From the NCBI GenBank assembly GCA_002298995.1, contig DBMO01000074.1, positions 1 through 25,151 of the forward strand: DNA of 25,151 bases, read 5' to 3'. This stretch comes from Desulfarculales bacterium UBA696 (GTDB lineage Bacteria; Desulfobacterota; Syntrophobacteria; Syntrophobacterales; Syntrophobacteraceae). Shown here one piece after another: positions 7,875 to 15,561 of this stretch. How positions within the stretch are numbered: position 1 is the first letter of the stretch; every line of letters begins with the position of its first letter. Position numbers and translations under genes: made by a program. The notes under the pieces were generated by a model, which ran no database searches, was not told the DNA's origin, and saw only the letters and a list, made by a program, of their open reading frames with translations.

Positions 7875-8755
7875 AAAATGACAAGAATGTTGCAATATTT
7901 CGCTGCTGCATGACGTCGATGGGTCTCCAGCATTACGAAACCGCATCGAATGCAGTCCTGCAGGAACTTGGCGTAAATTTCGCCGAAATCAAGGAATTCA
8001 ACTGCTGCGGCTATCCGCTCAGAAACATCAGCCTCAAGGCCTACCTGATTTCTTCGGGCAGAAACCTAGCACTTGCGGAAAAGCGGGGCTCGGACATCCT
8101 AACCTTCTGCAATTGCTGCTACGGCAGCCTCAAGCACGCTGACCACATCATGAAGGAAAACGCCCAGGCGCGGGAAGAGGTAAACGCGGCTCTGCGAAAA
8201 GAGGGGCTCGAATACAAGGGCACCGTCAGGGCAAAGCATTTCCTCGAAGTCCTCAGCGAAGACATCGGCCTGGACGAGGTAAAAAAGAGCATCAGGAAGA
8301 GCTTCAACGGACTCAAGGTCGCAGTTCACTACGGCTGCCATCTTCTCAGGCCCAAAGAAATCGTCGAGTCGATTGTTCCCTCGCAGCTCGACGCGGTGGT
8401 CGAGGCCACCGGGGCAAAGAGCGTTCCCTGGGTAGGAAAAACCGAATGCTGCGGCTCGCCTCTGCTTGGCGTAAATGACGAGCTTTCGATGGACCTTACC
8501 GCAAAGAAGGTGAAAAACGCCGCCCAAAGCGGCGCCGACTGCCTCTGCATGACCTGCCCGTATTGCCTGAACCAGTTTGACAGGATTCAGAAGAGAATGG
8601 CTGAAGGCAAGCGCCTGGCTGCCAAGGTCCCGCCGATTCTGCTCCCGCAGCTTCTGGGCCTCGCCATGGGAATGGAACCCGCGGCCCTTGGAGTGGATGC
8701 CAATCTAATACCCATGGCAACCGAGCAATACCTGCGGGCCGCAAACCAGGGCTGA
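7871..8755 (+). CDS. HdrB-like heterodisulfide reductase subunit (two CCG domains)
   Basis: The 294-residue cytoplasmic protein has two complete cysteine-rich CCG domains, as in HdrB. The first comprises C12 (or C13), C45-C46-G and C80-x2-C83; the second C156, C193-C194-G and C226-x2-C229. In HdrB each set binds a noncubane [4Fe-4S] cluster at which a disulfide is reduced, so both sites appear competent. The start codon overlaps the stop of the preceding cytochrome/HdrC gene (ATGA), so the two are translationally coupled and presumably form one complex. Unlike many membrane DUF224/CCG proteins, in which these parts are one polypeptide, here they are split. No HdrA, EtfAB or hydrogenase gene is adjacent, so donor and acceptor cannot be read from context. 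A strong terminator follows. Confidence 0.92.
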   Translation: MKNDKNVAIFRCCMTSMGLQHYETASNAVLQELGVNFAEIKEFNCCGYPLRNISLKAYLISSGRNLALAEKRGSDILTFCNCCYGSLKHADHIMKENAQAREEVNAALRKEGLEYKGTVRAKHFLEVLSEDIGLDEVKKSIRKSFNGLKVAVHYGCHLLRPKEIVESIVPSQLDAVVEATGAKSVPWVGKTECCGSPLLGVNDELSMDLTAKKVKNAAQSGADCLCMTCPYCLNQFDRIQKRMAEGKRLAAKVPPILLPQLLGLAMGMEPAALGVDANLIPMATEQYLRAANQG

Positions 8756-8783
8756 TTACCGGCTTTTGCGATTCAAGTTTTAA

Positions 8784-8827
8784 GATGACAAAAAAATCCC
8801 CCTTTTCAGGGGGATTTTTTTGTCATC
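8784..8827. terminator. perfect bidirectional intrinsic terminator
   Basis: A 19-base-pair perfect stem (8784-8802 with 8809-8827) encloses a six-base loop. The core is CCCCC/GGGGG, flanked by A7 on one side and T7 on the other, so either strand ends in a U-run. It lies between the convergent HdrB-like gene (plus, ending at 8755) and der (minus, ending at 8947) and should serve both. Confidence 0.95.
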
Positions 8828-8845
8828 AGAGCACAATCGAGGATA

Positions 8846-8866
8846 GCGCGGTCTCCCGACCGCGCC
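8846..8866. repeat. dispersed palindromic repeat
   Basis: GCGCGGTC (8846-8853) and GACCGCGC (8858-8865) are perfect inverted arms around TCCC. The same unit occurs at 25133-25151, cut by the window end, and partially in inverse orientation at 24-35. All copies are intergenic, as expected of a REP-like dispersed element. Confidence 0.7.
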
Positions 8867-8946
8867 TTGCGAGCGACCGCAAGTCTCCAACGCTTTTAGT
8901 ATCAGATGCAGGTCGGGGTGAATTGTTTAAAGGAAAACCGGCCTCC

Positions 8947-10353
8947 CTATTTTCTTTTCTGCTCCGGCTTCCGTCCTTTTCCCTCTGTCCTCCGCCTTGT
9001 GTGCTCCGTCTTCGGCTTACCCTCCTCCTCCCTTTTCCTTCCGCGGAAGAGCAGCCTGATGGGGGTTTTGTCGAGGCCGAAGGTTTCCCGGAACCTGTTT
9101 GTCAGGAAGCGTTCGTAGGAGAAATGGATACTGTCGGGGTAGTTGCAGAAAATTACGAAAGTAGGTGGGCGGACGCTGGCCTGGGTAGCGTAGAAGAATT
9201 TAAGCCTTCGGCCGCGGACAATGGGCGGCTCGTGCGCCTCCAGCGCATCCTGGAGCGCCCTGTTGAGGACCCCGGTCGTAATGCGCCGATTGTACTGCTC
9301 GAAAACCTGGTCGATAGTGGGCATTATCTTGCGGACGCCCTTGCCCGTCAATGCGGAGATCGGCAGGATCGGCGCATAAGGTGTAAACCGGAACCGGTAC
9401 TTGATGTCCTCGATGAAGGTTTTTGCTGCTTTGGTGTCGGATTCCAGGGTATCCCACTTGTTTATTCCGATGATGCAGGCGCGGGAGCGGTCGTGGATAT
9501 AGCCGGCTATGTGCAGGTCCTGGTCGGCCGTGCCCTCGGAGGCATCAACCAGGATGATGCACACATGACTCTTGTCGATTGAGTTCAGGGCCTTCATGAT
9601 GCTTATCTTTTCGAGCTTCTCGCGGGTTTTGCCCTTCTTCCTTATCCCGGCCGTATCAATCAGCATGTATTTCTGGCCTGCCCGCTCGATGAGGGTGTCC
9701 ACCGCGTCGCGGGTTGTACCTGGAATGGGGCTAACGATGACCCGCGGCGCTCCGAGAATTTTATTGACCAGGGTGGATTTGCCGACGTTTGGGCGCCCGA
9801 GTATCGATATCCTTACCTCGGAGACTTCCTCCTCTTCGGCTTCCTGCTCCGGGGAAAGGGGTTCCGGGACGAGTTCAAGGATATCGGAGAGCAGATCGCC
9901 GATTCCAAACCCATGAGAGGAACTGATCGGGTAGAGCTTTTCAACACCGAGCGCGTAGAATTCGTCCAGAAGCCCTTTCTGCTCGCGGCCGTCGACCTTG
10001 TTTACGGCGAAGAAGACCGGTTTGGAGGTCTTTCGCAAAATGTCGAATAGCATGGGATCTTCGGGATGAAGGCCCGTTTTGGCGTCCGCGACAAAAAGGA
10101 GGATATCGGCCTCTTCGAGTGCGTAAAAAATCTGCTCCCTGGTGTGCTCGTCGAAAAAGGAGTCGTTCTTGCTGATGAACCCCCCCGTGTCCACCAGGGT
10201 GAAGCTCTTTTCGTCCCAGACAGAGGGCGCATAGTTGCGGTCCCTGGTAACACCCGGGAGGTCATCAACCAGCGCGCGGCTGCTTTTGCTGATCCTGTTG
10301 AAGAGTGTGGACTTGCCAACATTTGGCCGTCCTACTATCGCAATAATTGCCAT
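8947..10353 (-). CDS. der: ribosome-associated GTPase Der (EngA)
   Basis: Der is an essential GTPase with two consecutive G domains that assists maturation of the 50S ribosomal subunit. The 468-residue product carries GRPNVGKS at 8-15 with DTGG and NKVD in the first G domain, and again GRPNVGKS, DTAG and NKWD in the second, followed by a KH-like domain. An acidic linker (EAEEEEVSE) joins the G domains. The C-terminal tail of about 30 residues is very rich in Lys, Arg and Glu, somewhat longer and more charged than a minimal Der. The gene is divergent from kup and ends near the shared terminator at 8784-8827. Confidence 0.97.
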   Translation of the reverse strand: MAIIAIVGRPNVGKSTLFNRISKSSRALVDDLPGVTRDRNYAPSVWDEKSFTLVDTGGFISKNDSFFDEHTREQIFYALEEADILLFVADAKTGLHPEDPMLFDILRKTSKPVFFAVNKVDGREQKGLLDEFYALGVEKLYPISSSHGFGIGDLLSDILELVPEPLSPEQEAEEEEVSEVRISILGRPNVGKSTLVNKILGAPRVIVSPIPGTTRDAVDTLIERAGQKYMLIDTAGIRKKGKTREKLEKISIMKALNSIDKSHVCIILVDASEGTADQDLHIAGYIHDRSRACIIGINKWDTLESDTKAAKTFIEDIKYRFRFTPYAPILPISALTGKGVRKIMPTIDQVFEQYNRRITTGVLNRALQDALEAHEPPIVRGRRLKFFYATQASVRPPTFVIFCNYPDSIHFSYERFLTNRFRETFGLDKTPIRLLFRGRKREEEGKPKTEHTRRRTEGKGRKPEQKRK

Positions 10354-10540
10354 CTCATCTAGCCTTTCGGAAGTTCCCGAGATATAAGCTTTTTCCTGAA
10401 TTCTAATTTAACCACTTGCGCGCGGCGACCCCTTCGGCGGCGACCGGTGATTTCTTACCGATTGCGCTTTTATCAATACTGATATAGAGAGGGTGCACTA
10501 AAAATCGGTGCAGATCAACGAGAAAGGCTACACTACTTCG

Positions 10541-12424
10541 ATGGACGCAGTCAAACGCGGTTCCGCGGGCATGAAACTGGGGCTCGCGCTGGGGGCGCTG
10601 GGGGTCGTTTACGGCGACATCGGAACCAGTCCGCTCTACGCCATTAAGGAATGCTTCCACGGACTTCATGCAATCGAAGCCAGTGCGCCAAATATAATGG
10701 GCGTGCTCTCTCTCGTTGTATGGTCCCTTACAATAGTCGTATCCATCAAGTATATCATCTTCATAATGCGTGCGGATAACCGCGGGGAAGGGGGCATTTT
10801 TGCCCTTCTTGCGCTTGTTCCAGGAGAAGACAGGCTCTCGCCCCGAATGCGCAACTTCATGATACTGGCGGCGCTTACCGGGGCAGCCCTGCTTTATGGG
10901 GACGGCTTTATCACACCTGCCATTTCGGTACTGTCGGCTATCGAGGGCCTCGAGGTCGCAACCGATGCCGCCCGTGACCTTGTGGTGCCGCTGACCTGCG
11001 TGGTGCTCTTTGTCCTTTTTCTTTTTCAACGGCATGGGACTACCGGAATCGGAAAAGTATTCGGGCCGGTGATGCTCGTCTGGTTTGTGGCGATCGCTGC
11101 TCTGGGGGTCGGGGAAATAGCCAGAAACCCCGGCATCCTGGGGGCTGTAAATCCGATCCATGCCTACAGGTTTTTTGCGCAAAACCACCTTCACGGCTTG
11201 GTGGTTCTGGGCTCGGTTGTACTTGTGATTACCGGAGGCGAAGCGCTCTATGCCGACATGGGCCATTTCGGAAAACGTCCAATCCGGCTTTCCTGGTTTG
11301 CATTGGTATTTCCTTCACTGCTCCTCAATTATTTCGGGCAGGGCGCGCTGCTGCTTTCAAATCCTGAATTTGCGCCCAATCCCTTCTACGGCCTGGTACC
11401 ACGCCCTTTGCTCTACCCCATGGTCGGACTTTCAACGATCGCAACAGTAATCGCCTCGCAGGCGATGATTTCCGGGGCTTTTTCCCTGACGCGCCAGGCA
11501 GTCCAACTCGGCTACTTCCCGCGCGTAACCATCATTCATACATCAGAGGTCACCGAGGGCCAGATCTACATTCCCGAAATTAACTGGGTGATGATGATCG
11601 TGTGCATTGCCCTGGTGCTTGCCTTCCGAGGGTCGAGCGGCCTTGCGGGGGCCTACGGAGTGGCGGTCACCGCCAACATGGCGCTTACGTCGGTGGTCTA
11701 CTTCTTTGTTGCAACAGAGACATGGAAATGGCCGGTAAAAAGAGTATTACCGCTGGTCACTCTTTTCCTGATATTCGATCTTACCTACTTCGGATCCAAC
11801 CTGTTCAAGTTCTTCGACGGCGGATGGTTTCCAGTGGCGGTTGCAATTGTGATCGTGGTCATAATGACTGCGTGGAAGGACGGCCGCGCAGCCCTTGCCG
11901 GCAGGTTCAGGCTGATTTCCCTCCCCTTTGATGATTTCCTGCGCGATGTCGCCCAACACCACATCTATCGGGTATCCGGCACGGCAGTCTTTCTCGCATC
12001 CTCTTCGAAATACACCCCCCCATCGCTTCTGCACCACTACAAGCATAACCAGGTGCTGCACGAGAAGGTGATTCTTCTAACGATCATCGCGGCAGATGTG
12101 CCGTCGGTGCATGATAGCGACAGGATAGAGGTTGAGGGCCTGGGAAACGGATTCTACCGCCTGCTGGCGCATTACGGCTTCATGGAAACACCAAACGTGC
12201 CGCACGTCATGGAACTCGCGTTCAATGCCGGACTCATCCCCCACTCCGAGCCGATAAGCTACTATCTCGGGAGAGAGACTCTGTTGCCGACGGGCGACGC
12301 AAAGATGATACGCTGGCGAAAAAGCCTCTTCGCTTTCCTTTCCCGCAATTCACAGACCGCAACCAATTACTTTGGCCTGCCTCCCGGCCAGGTTGTTGAA
12401 TTGGGCGTCCAGGTCGAGTTGTAG
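10541..12424 (+). CDS. kup: low-affinity potassium uptake protein Kup
   Basis: The protein belongs to the KUP/HAK/KT family of K+/H+ symporters of the inner membrane. From this ATG it has 627 residues: about twelve hydrophobic membrane segments in roughly the first 440 residues and a soluble C-terminal domain. The family signature YGDIGTSPLYA is at 24-34. I chose the ATG at 10541, preceded by AGAAAGG (10521-10527). A GTG at 10508 would add eleven residues, and the signals for both are mediocre. No cyclic-di-AMP riboswitch fold was recognised in the 187-base leader. The gene converges on a small minus-strand gene 13 bases downstream. Confidence 0.95.
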   Translation: MDAVKRGSAGMKLGLALGALGVVYGDIGTSPLYAIKECFHGLHAIEASAPNIMGVLSLVVWSLTIVVSIKYIIFIMRADNRGEGGIFALLALVPGEDRLSPRMRNFMILAALTGAALLYGDGFITPAISVLSAIEGLEVATDAARDLVVPLTCVVLFVLFLFQRHGTTGIGKVFGPVMLVWFVAIAALGVGEIARNPGILGAVNPIHAYRFFAQNHLHGLVVLGSVVLVITGGEALYADMGHFGKRPIRLSWFALVFPSLLLNYFGQGALLLSNPEFAPNPFYGLVPRPLLYPMVGLSTIATVIASQAMISGAFSLTRQAVQLGYFPRVTIIHTSEVTEGQIYIPEINWVMMIVCIALVLAFRGSSGLAGAYGVAVTANMALTSVVYFFVATETWKWPVKRVLPLVTLFLIFDLTYFGSNLFKFFDGGWFPVAVAIVIVVIMTAWKDGRAALAGRFRLISLPFDDFLRDVAQHHIYRVSGTAVFLASSSKYTPPSLLHHYKHNQVLHEKVILLTIIAADVPSVHDSDRIEVEGLGNGFYRLLAHYGFMETPNVPHVMELAFNAGLIPHSEPISYYLGRETLLPTGDAKMIRWRKSLFAFLSRNSQTATNYFGLPPGQVVELGVQVEL

Positions 12425-12440
12425 GTGTATAAAACACCTA
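12422..12440. repeat. hairpin containing both convergent stop codons
   Basis: TAGGTGT (12422-12428) pairs perfectly with ACACCTA (12434-12440) around ATAAA. The left arm contains the kup TAG stop and the right arm the TAG stop of the minus-strand gene. There is no T-run, so it is not a classical terminator, but it may block both transcripts' 3' ends from decay or collision. Confidence 0.6.
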
Positions 12441-12743
12441 GCACGTTCTGCCGGGCTCGGGCTTCGACTGGGGGCTGAACTCGATTTCGCGCTCATCTAC
12501 CTGGAAGACGGTCCCGTCCTCGCGGTTTTCCTTGATGGTGCCTTCCAGAACCCGCCTGCAGCCAAAACAAAAGTAGGTGATAAGGTATTTTGACGGCTCG
12601 GCCGAGCCGGGCGACGGGGCGCCGTCACCCTCTGCAAGAGGCGCCATGCTTAATTTTTGGCAAATTTCCTGCTTTTCGACCCCATCCTTCCTGATAGCCA
12701 CTTTGTAGCTGCCGTGGAATTTGAGAGGCATTTTAATGCTCAT
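12438..12743 (-). CDS. small hypothetical protein with paired cysteines
   Basis: I do not recognise this 101-residue protein. A strong AAGGAG site seven bases before the ATG supports it as a real gene. It has a basic N-terminal part with a single Cys at 28, a Pro/Gly/Ala-rich low-complexity stretch (about 36-50), then a hydrophobic segment with a C-x-x-C pair (FCFGCRR, about 58-64) that could bind a metal or act in redox, and a charged tail. There is no signal peptide or membrane segment. It converges on kup, and a terminator upstream at 12902-12931 separates it from the receiver gene, so it is probably transcribed alone. Confidence 0.65.
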   Translation of the reverse strand: MSIKMPLKFHGSYKVAIRKDGVEKQEICQKLSMAPLAEGDGAPSPGSAEPSKYLITYFCFGCRRVLEGTIKENREDGTVFQVDEREIEFSPQSKPEPGRTC

Positions 12744-13166
12744 GGATGATCTCCTTGAGTTCTTGTGCGAATTGCGGCAGGCGAAATTCTGACATTCCAG
12801 GAAGATTATAGCAGGTTGCAGGCTGCCACCTCAAAGGTAAAAAGACTTAGTGGAGCGGCAGTTCGACTGCCTTTATTTCTCATTCGCCAACCCGAAAAAC
12901 AAAAAGCCGCAAGATTCCTCTTGCGGCTTTTCGTTATTTCCAAAGGGATGTCTCGGATTCGGTTTAACAGCACGAGATAAGAGATCCAGCCACCAGCGCG
13001 AGAACAGATTCAGTGTTCGGTTCAACTTGGCAAGTGAGCGGTTCACGTCAGCATGAGCGGGAGATAGAATTAAAGAACATGAGCTTCAGCAGGAGCGTGA
13101 GCAATGAGTGTGAGATACAGACCTAGTTAGCAGCTACCTTTCCGGGTAATTTCAACAATAGGGCGA
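12744..13166. other. intergenic stretch with terminator and degenerate GAGC-rich sequence
   Basis: Besides the terminator at 12902-12931, this 423-base gap holds no convincing gene. Between about 12985 and 13115 the plus strand shows loosely repeated CAGCRNGAGCG-type words. About 235 bases separate the receiver-gene stop from its terminator, a long 3' end that could hold a small RNA; I cannot show one. Confidence 0.4.
12902..12931 (-). terminator. intrinsic terminator, best read on the minus strand
   Basis: AAAAGCCGCAAGA and TCTTGCGGCTTTT form a perfect 13-base-pair stem around TTCC. On the minus strand it is followed by TTTTTGTTTTT, a good U-tract. On the plus strand the tract is shorter. 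It should end transcripts from the receiver gene (stop at 13167) before they reach the small gene at 12743. Confidence 0.85.
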
Positions 13167-13646
13167 TTAAGAACTCGCAGTCGAATTACCGTTTCCAAGA
13201 TTTCCCTCTGTCGAAGTGGAGGCGAGTACACCTCTCGAGTCGGCTCCGTTCCAGTCTTCGTCCTGAGCCGGCCTACCGGCTTTTACGCATGCAGAGGACA
13301 GAGCAGTTTCAAGATCAACCAGATCAAACGGCTTTTTCAGATAGAATTCAATTCGAGCTCGATTAAGATCAGTCGCAACAGCTTGGAAGTCATACTCAGA
13401 TAGAACGATCGCAGCAGCTTTAGGAGCATGGAGTTTGAGCTTTTCCAACAGGGAAGTTCCGTTTGAATCTGGGAGGTGATACTCAACGATCACAACATCA
13501 TGTCGAAGTTTCTCTGCAAGAGTCAGCGCTTCACGGGCAGTCGAACAACTCTCATAGGCATACCCAGCCTGATTCAGAAATTTTTCCAAAGAGCGCTTCA
13601 GCGGGGCATCATCTTCAACAAGAAGAACGAGATTTTCAATTCGCAC
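13167..13646 (-). CDS. stand-alone receiver-domain protein with Glu at the phosphorylation site
   Basis: A CheY-like receiver domain (about 5-120) is followed by a polar tail of about 35 residues with no output domain. The acidic pair Glu11-Asp12-Asp13, Ser83 and Lys105 of the receiver site are present. The phosphate-accepting Asp is replaced by Glu55 (VVIVEYHLPD where the neighbouring regulator has LVLLDIGLPD). This predicts a pseudo-receiver, either inert to phosphotransfer or locked in an active-like state. I chose the GTG at 13646, six bases after a perfect AGGAGG; an upstream extension to 13694 would run through that site. Base composition is visibly more AT-rich than in the flanking genes, possibly from lateral transfer. 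No histidine kinase is adjacent. It may act by binding a partner protein. Confidence 0.82.
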   Translation of the reverse strand: MRIENLVLLVEDDAPLKRSLEKFLNQAGYAYESCSTAREALTLAEKLRHDVVIVEYHLPDSNGTSLLEKLKLHAPKAAAIVLSEYDFQAVATDLNRARIEFYLKKPFDLVDLETALSSACVKAGRPAQDEDWNGADSRGVLASTSTEGNLGNGNSTASS

Positions 13647-13900
13647 ATTCCGCCTCCTGACATTGGGTAGAGCAAGGAGCATGCCAGCCGGCAAATATGA
13701 GCATAGATGCTTATGGAGTCAAGGGTCTGTATGCGAATTACCGAAGGCGGGTCAAAACTTTTCTGCACACTATTGCCCAATCAGCTGGGGTATGTAGTGG
13801 TTGCGATAGGGCTGGCGTGGGTGAAAAACCAATTAAATCAATCAGATAACTGCGATATGGACTATATTGTTCACGTCTTCACGAAGTTGGAGCATTTTGT

Positions 13901-15283
13901 TCAAACTTCGATGCCGTACTTTTTCAACCGATACAAAAGAATGTGCCGCTGCAGCTTGAGGAAGCGGGCTGTTTTCGATTTATTTCGGCCGCATTTCTCG
14001 AATGCGCTAAGAATTACTTCCCGCTCTATTTCTTCCAGGGCTATCCCCCCATCGGGCAAGGCAATACTGATCTTGTCCTGTTTCGAGCCGTCATCGGTCC
14101 TCGTATCGGGATCGAGGAAATGGAGATGGCGCCCCAGGATCATGTCGTCATTTTCCAGCAGGACCACTCGCTCGACAGTGTTTCTGAGTTCCCTGACATT
14201 TCCGGGCCAGGAATGCCCCAGGAGGAGCCGTTCGGCCTTGGGGTTGAATCCGCGAAAGTGCTTGCCGTATTTGTCGTTGAATTCTTCCACGAAATTCATG
14301 GCGAGGGGCACAATATCCTCCCGCCTTTCGCGAAGGGAGGGCAGGTCAACCTTGATGGTTGCGATCCTGAAGTAGAGGTCCTTGCGGAACCCTCCCCCCT
14401 CGGCCACCTGCCACAGGTCCTGATTACAGGCGGCAACGATGCGGATATCAACTTTTTTCTTGCGCGTTCCGCCGACGGCGTAGAATTCCTTTTCTTCCAT
14501 TACCCGTAGGAGTTTTGCCTGGATTTCCGGGTGGAGGTCCACTATCTCGTCCAAAAAGAGCGTCCCCCCGTCGGCAACTTGCAGGAGACCCTCTTTGCCT
14601 TCCGTTTTGGCGCCGGTGAAAGCACCCTTTTCGTAGCCGAAAAGCTCGCTCTCGATGATTTCAGTGCCAAAGGCCGCGCAGTTTAGCGCCACAAACGGGT
14701 AGGCGGCACGGGGACTCTTGGTATGGATGAGCCTGGCGAAAAGCTCCTTTCCCGCCCCGCTTTCCCCCTGGATCAGCACGCCCGCGTCCCGGCTCTGCGC
14801 ACTCTTGATCGCGAGCATCTGGGCTTCCAGAAATTTCGGGTTTTGCCCGATCAGTCGGTCGATTCCCTGAAGCCTCTGCACCTCCTGGCGAAGCCGCGAG
14901 ACCTCATTTTTGAGCCCGGCATGCTCTAACGCGTTCTGGATGGTGAGTTCGAATTCATCGATATCCACCGGCTTCACCAGGTAGTCGAAAGCCCCGCGCT
15001 TGATGGCCATGACAACGTCTTTTACCCGTTCGTAGGCGGTTATCATGACCACGGTCGGGGAAGGACGCAGCTCCCTAAGTCTGGGCAGCAACTCGAGCCC
15101 GCTGCCGTCCGGAAGACCGATATCGAGCAAAACCAGGTCGGGTTCGTCCCGCTCGGCCAAAGCGAAGCCCGCCGTGCCGGTATCCGCCTCAAGAACAATG
15201 TTGCCCTTTTCAAGCAGCCTGCGAAGGGCCGAGCGAAACGGAGCTTCGTCATCAATGATCAGTATTTTATGTTTTCCGCGCAT
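13901..15283 (-). CDS. NtrC-family sigma-54-dependent response regulator
   Basis: The 460-residue protein has the full NtrC order. The receiver domain spans about 5-120, with phospho-acceptor Asp54 and Lys104. The AAA+ sigma-54-activating domain spans about 143-380, with Walker A GESGAGKE at 173-180, the sigma-54 contact loop GAFTGA at 220-225 and LFLDEI at 242-247. The Fis-type helix-turn-helix is at about 434-458. It would activate sigma-54 promoters after phosphorylation. No kinase gene is adjacent, so it is an orphan here. It is divergent from the liv-paa-ior unit and could regulate it, but the promoter seen there looks sigma-70-like. The ATG at 15283 follows AGGA by four bases; a TTG one codon earlier is an alternative. 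Confidence 0.95.
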   Translation of the reverse strand: MRGKHKILIIDDEAPFRSALRRLLEKGNIVLEADTGTAGFALAERDEPDLVLLDIGLPDGSGLELLPRLRELRPSPTVVMITAYERVKDVVMAIKRGAFDYLVKPVDIDEFELTIQNALEHAGLKNEVSRLRQEVQRLQGIDRLIGQNPKFLEAQMLAIKSAQSRDAGVLIQGESGAGKELFARLIHTKSPRAAYPFVALNCAAFGTEIIESELFGYEKGAFTGAKTEGKEGLLQVADGGTLFLDEIVDLHPEIQAKLLRVMEEKEFYAVGGTRKKKVDIRIVAACNQDLWQVAEGGGFRKDLYFRIATIKVDLPSLRERREDIVPLAMNFVEEFNDKYGKHFRGFNPKAERLLLGHSWPGNVRELRNTVERVVLLENDDMILGRHLHFLDPDTRTDDGSKQDKISIALPDGGIALEEIEREVILSAFEKCGRNKSKTARFLKLQRHILLYRLKKYGIEV

Positions 15284-15298
15284 CAATTCCTGTCCAAG

Positions 15299-15331
15299 GC
15301 CCCCGATTTTGTTCCACAGGCTATCGGGGGC
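15299..15331 (-). repeat. hairpin just upstream of the NtrC-type regulator gene
   Basis: GCCCCCGAT (15299-15307) pairs perfectly with ATCGGGGGC (15323-15331) over nine base pairs around a 15-base loop. On the minus strand this stem ends 15 bases before the start codon and a few bases before the ribosome site. It could shape translation of the regulator or be a dispersed palindrome. The stem at 17263-17291 has similar arms. Confidence 0.55.
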
Positions 15332-15527
15332 AGGCTGGAAATTATATGGATGGTAGGATTGCGTGCAGGAAAATCTAGCATAATTGCGGTTATGAGGAAA
15401 CTAAGAAGCTTGAGCGAAAGATAGAAACTTTCGCCGAAGATCATGTAAACGCTGCATTTTCCGTAAATTTTCGACAAACGGTTCCGATCTTGCCCTGCTT
15501 TTAGAGCATTTGGCCCGCGGCAGGTAT

Positions 15528-15559
15528 ACCATACCCAGACAACACCATACCCAGATAAC
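15528..15559 (+). repeat. two tandem 16-base direct repeats next to the -35 box
   Basis: ACCATACCCAGACAAC (15528-15543) is followed directly by ACCATACCCAGATAAC (15544-15559), identical at 15 of 16 positions. The pair ends two bases before the TTGACA hexamer. The position suggests binding sites for an activator, but no regulator can be assigned. Confidence 0.65.
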
Positions 15560-15561
15560 AC

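Noticed and set aside
6258..7946. 562-codon minus-strand open frame opposite the cytochrome/HdrC-like gene
   Set aside because: The plus strand encodes regular Fe-S motifs and membrane helices. The reverse frame has no domain pattern and no credible ribosome site.
10354..10540. Cyclic-di-AMP (ydaO-type) riboswitch in the kup leader
   Set aside because: Such riboswitches often precede K+ transporter genes, but I recognise none of the conserved core sequences in this short leader.
13765..13779. Possible minus-strand sigma-54 promoter (TGG-N10-GC) upstream of the receiver gene
   Set aside because: Only the invariant GG and GC match; the rest of both elements is off consensus, so chance is likely.
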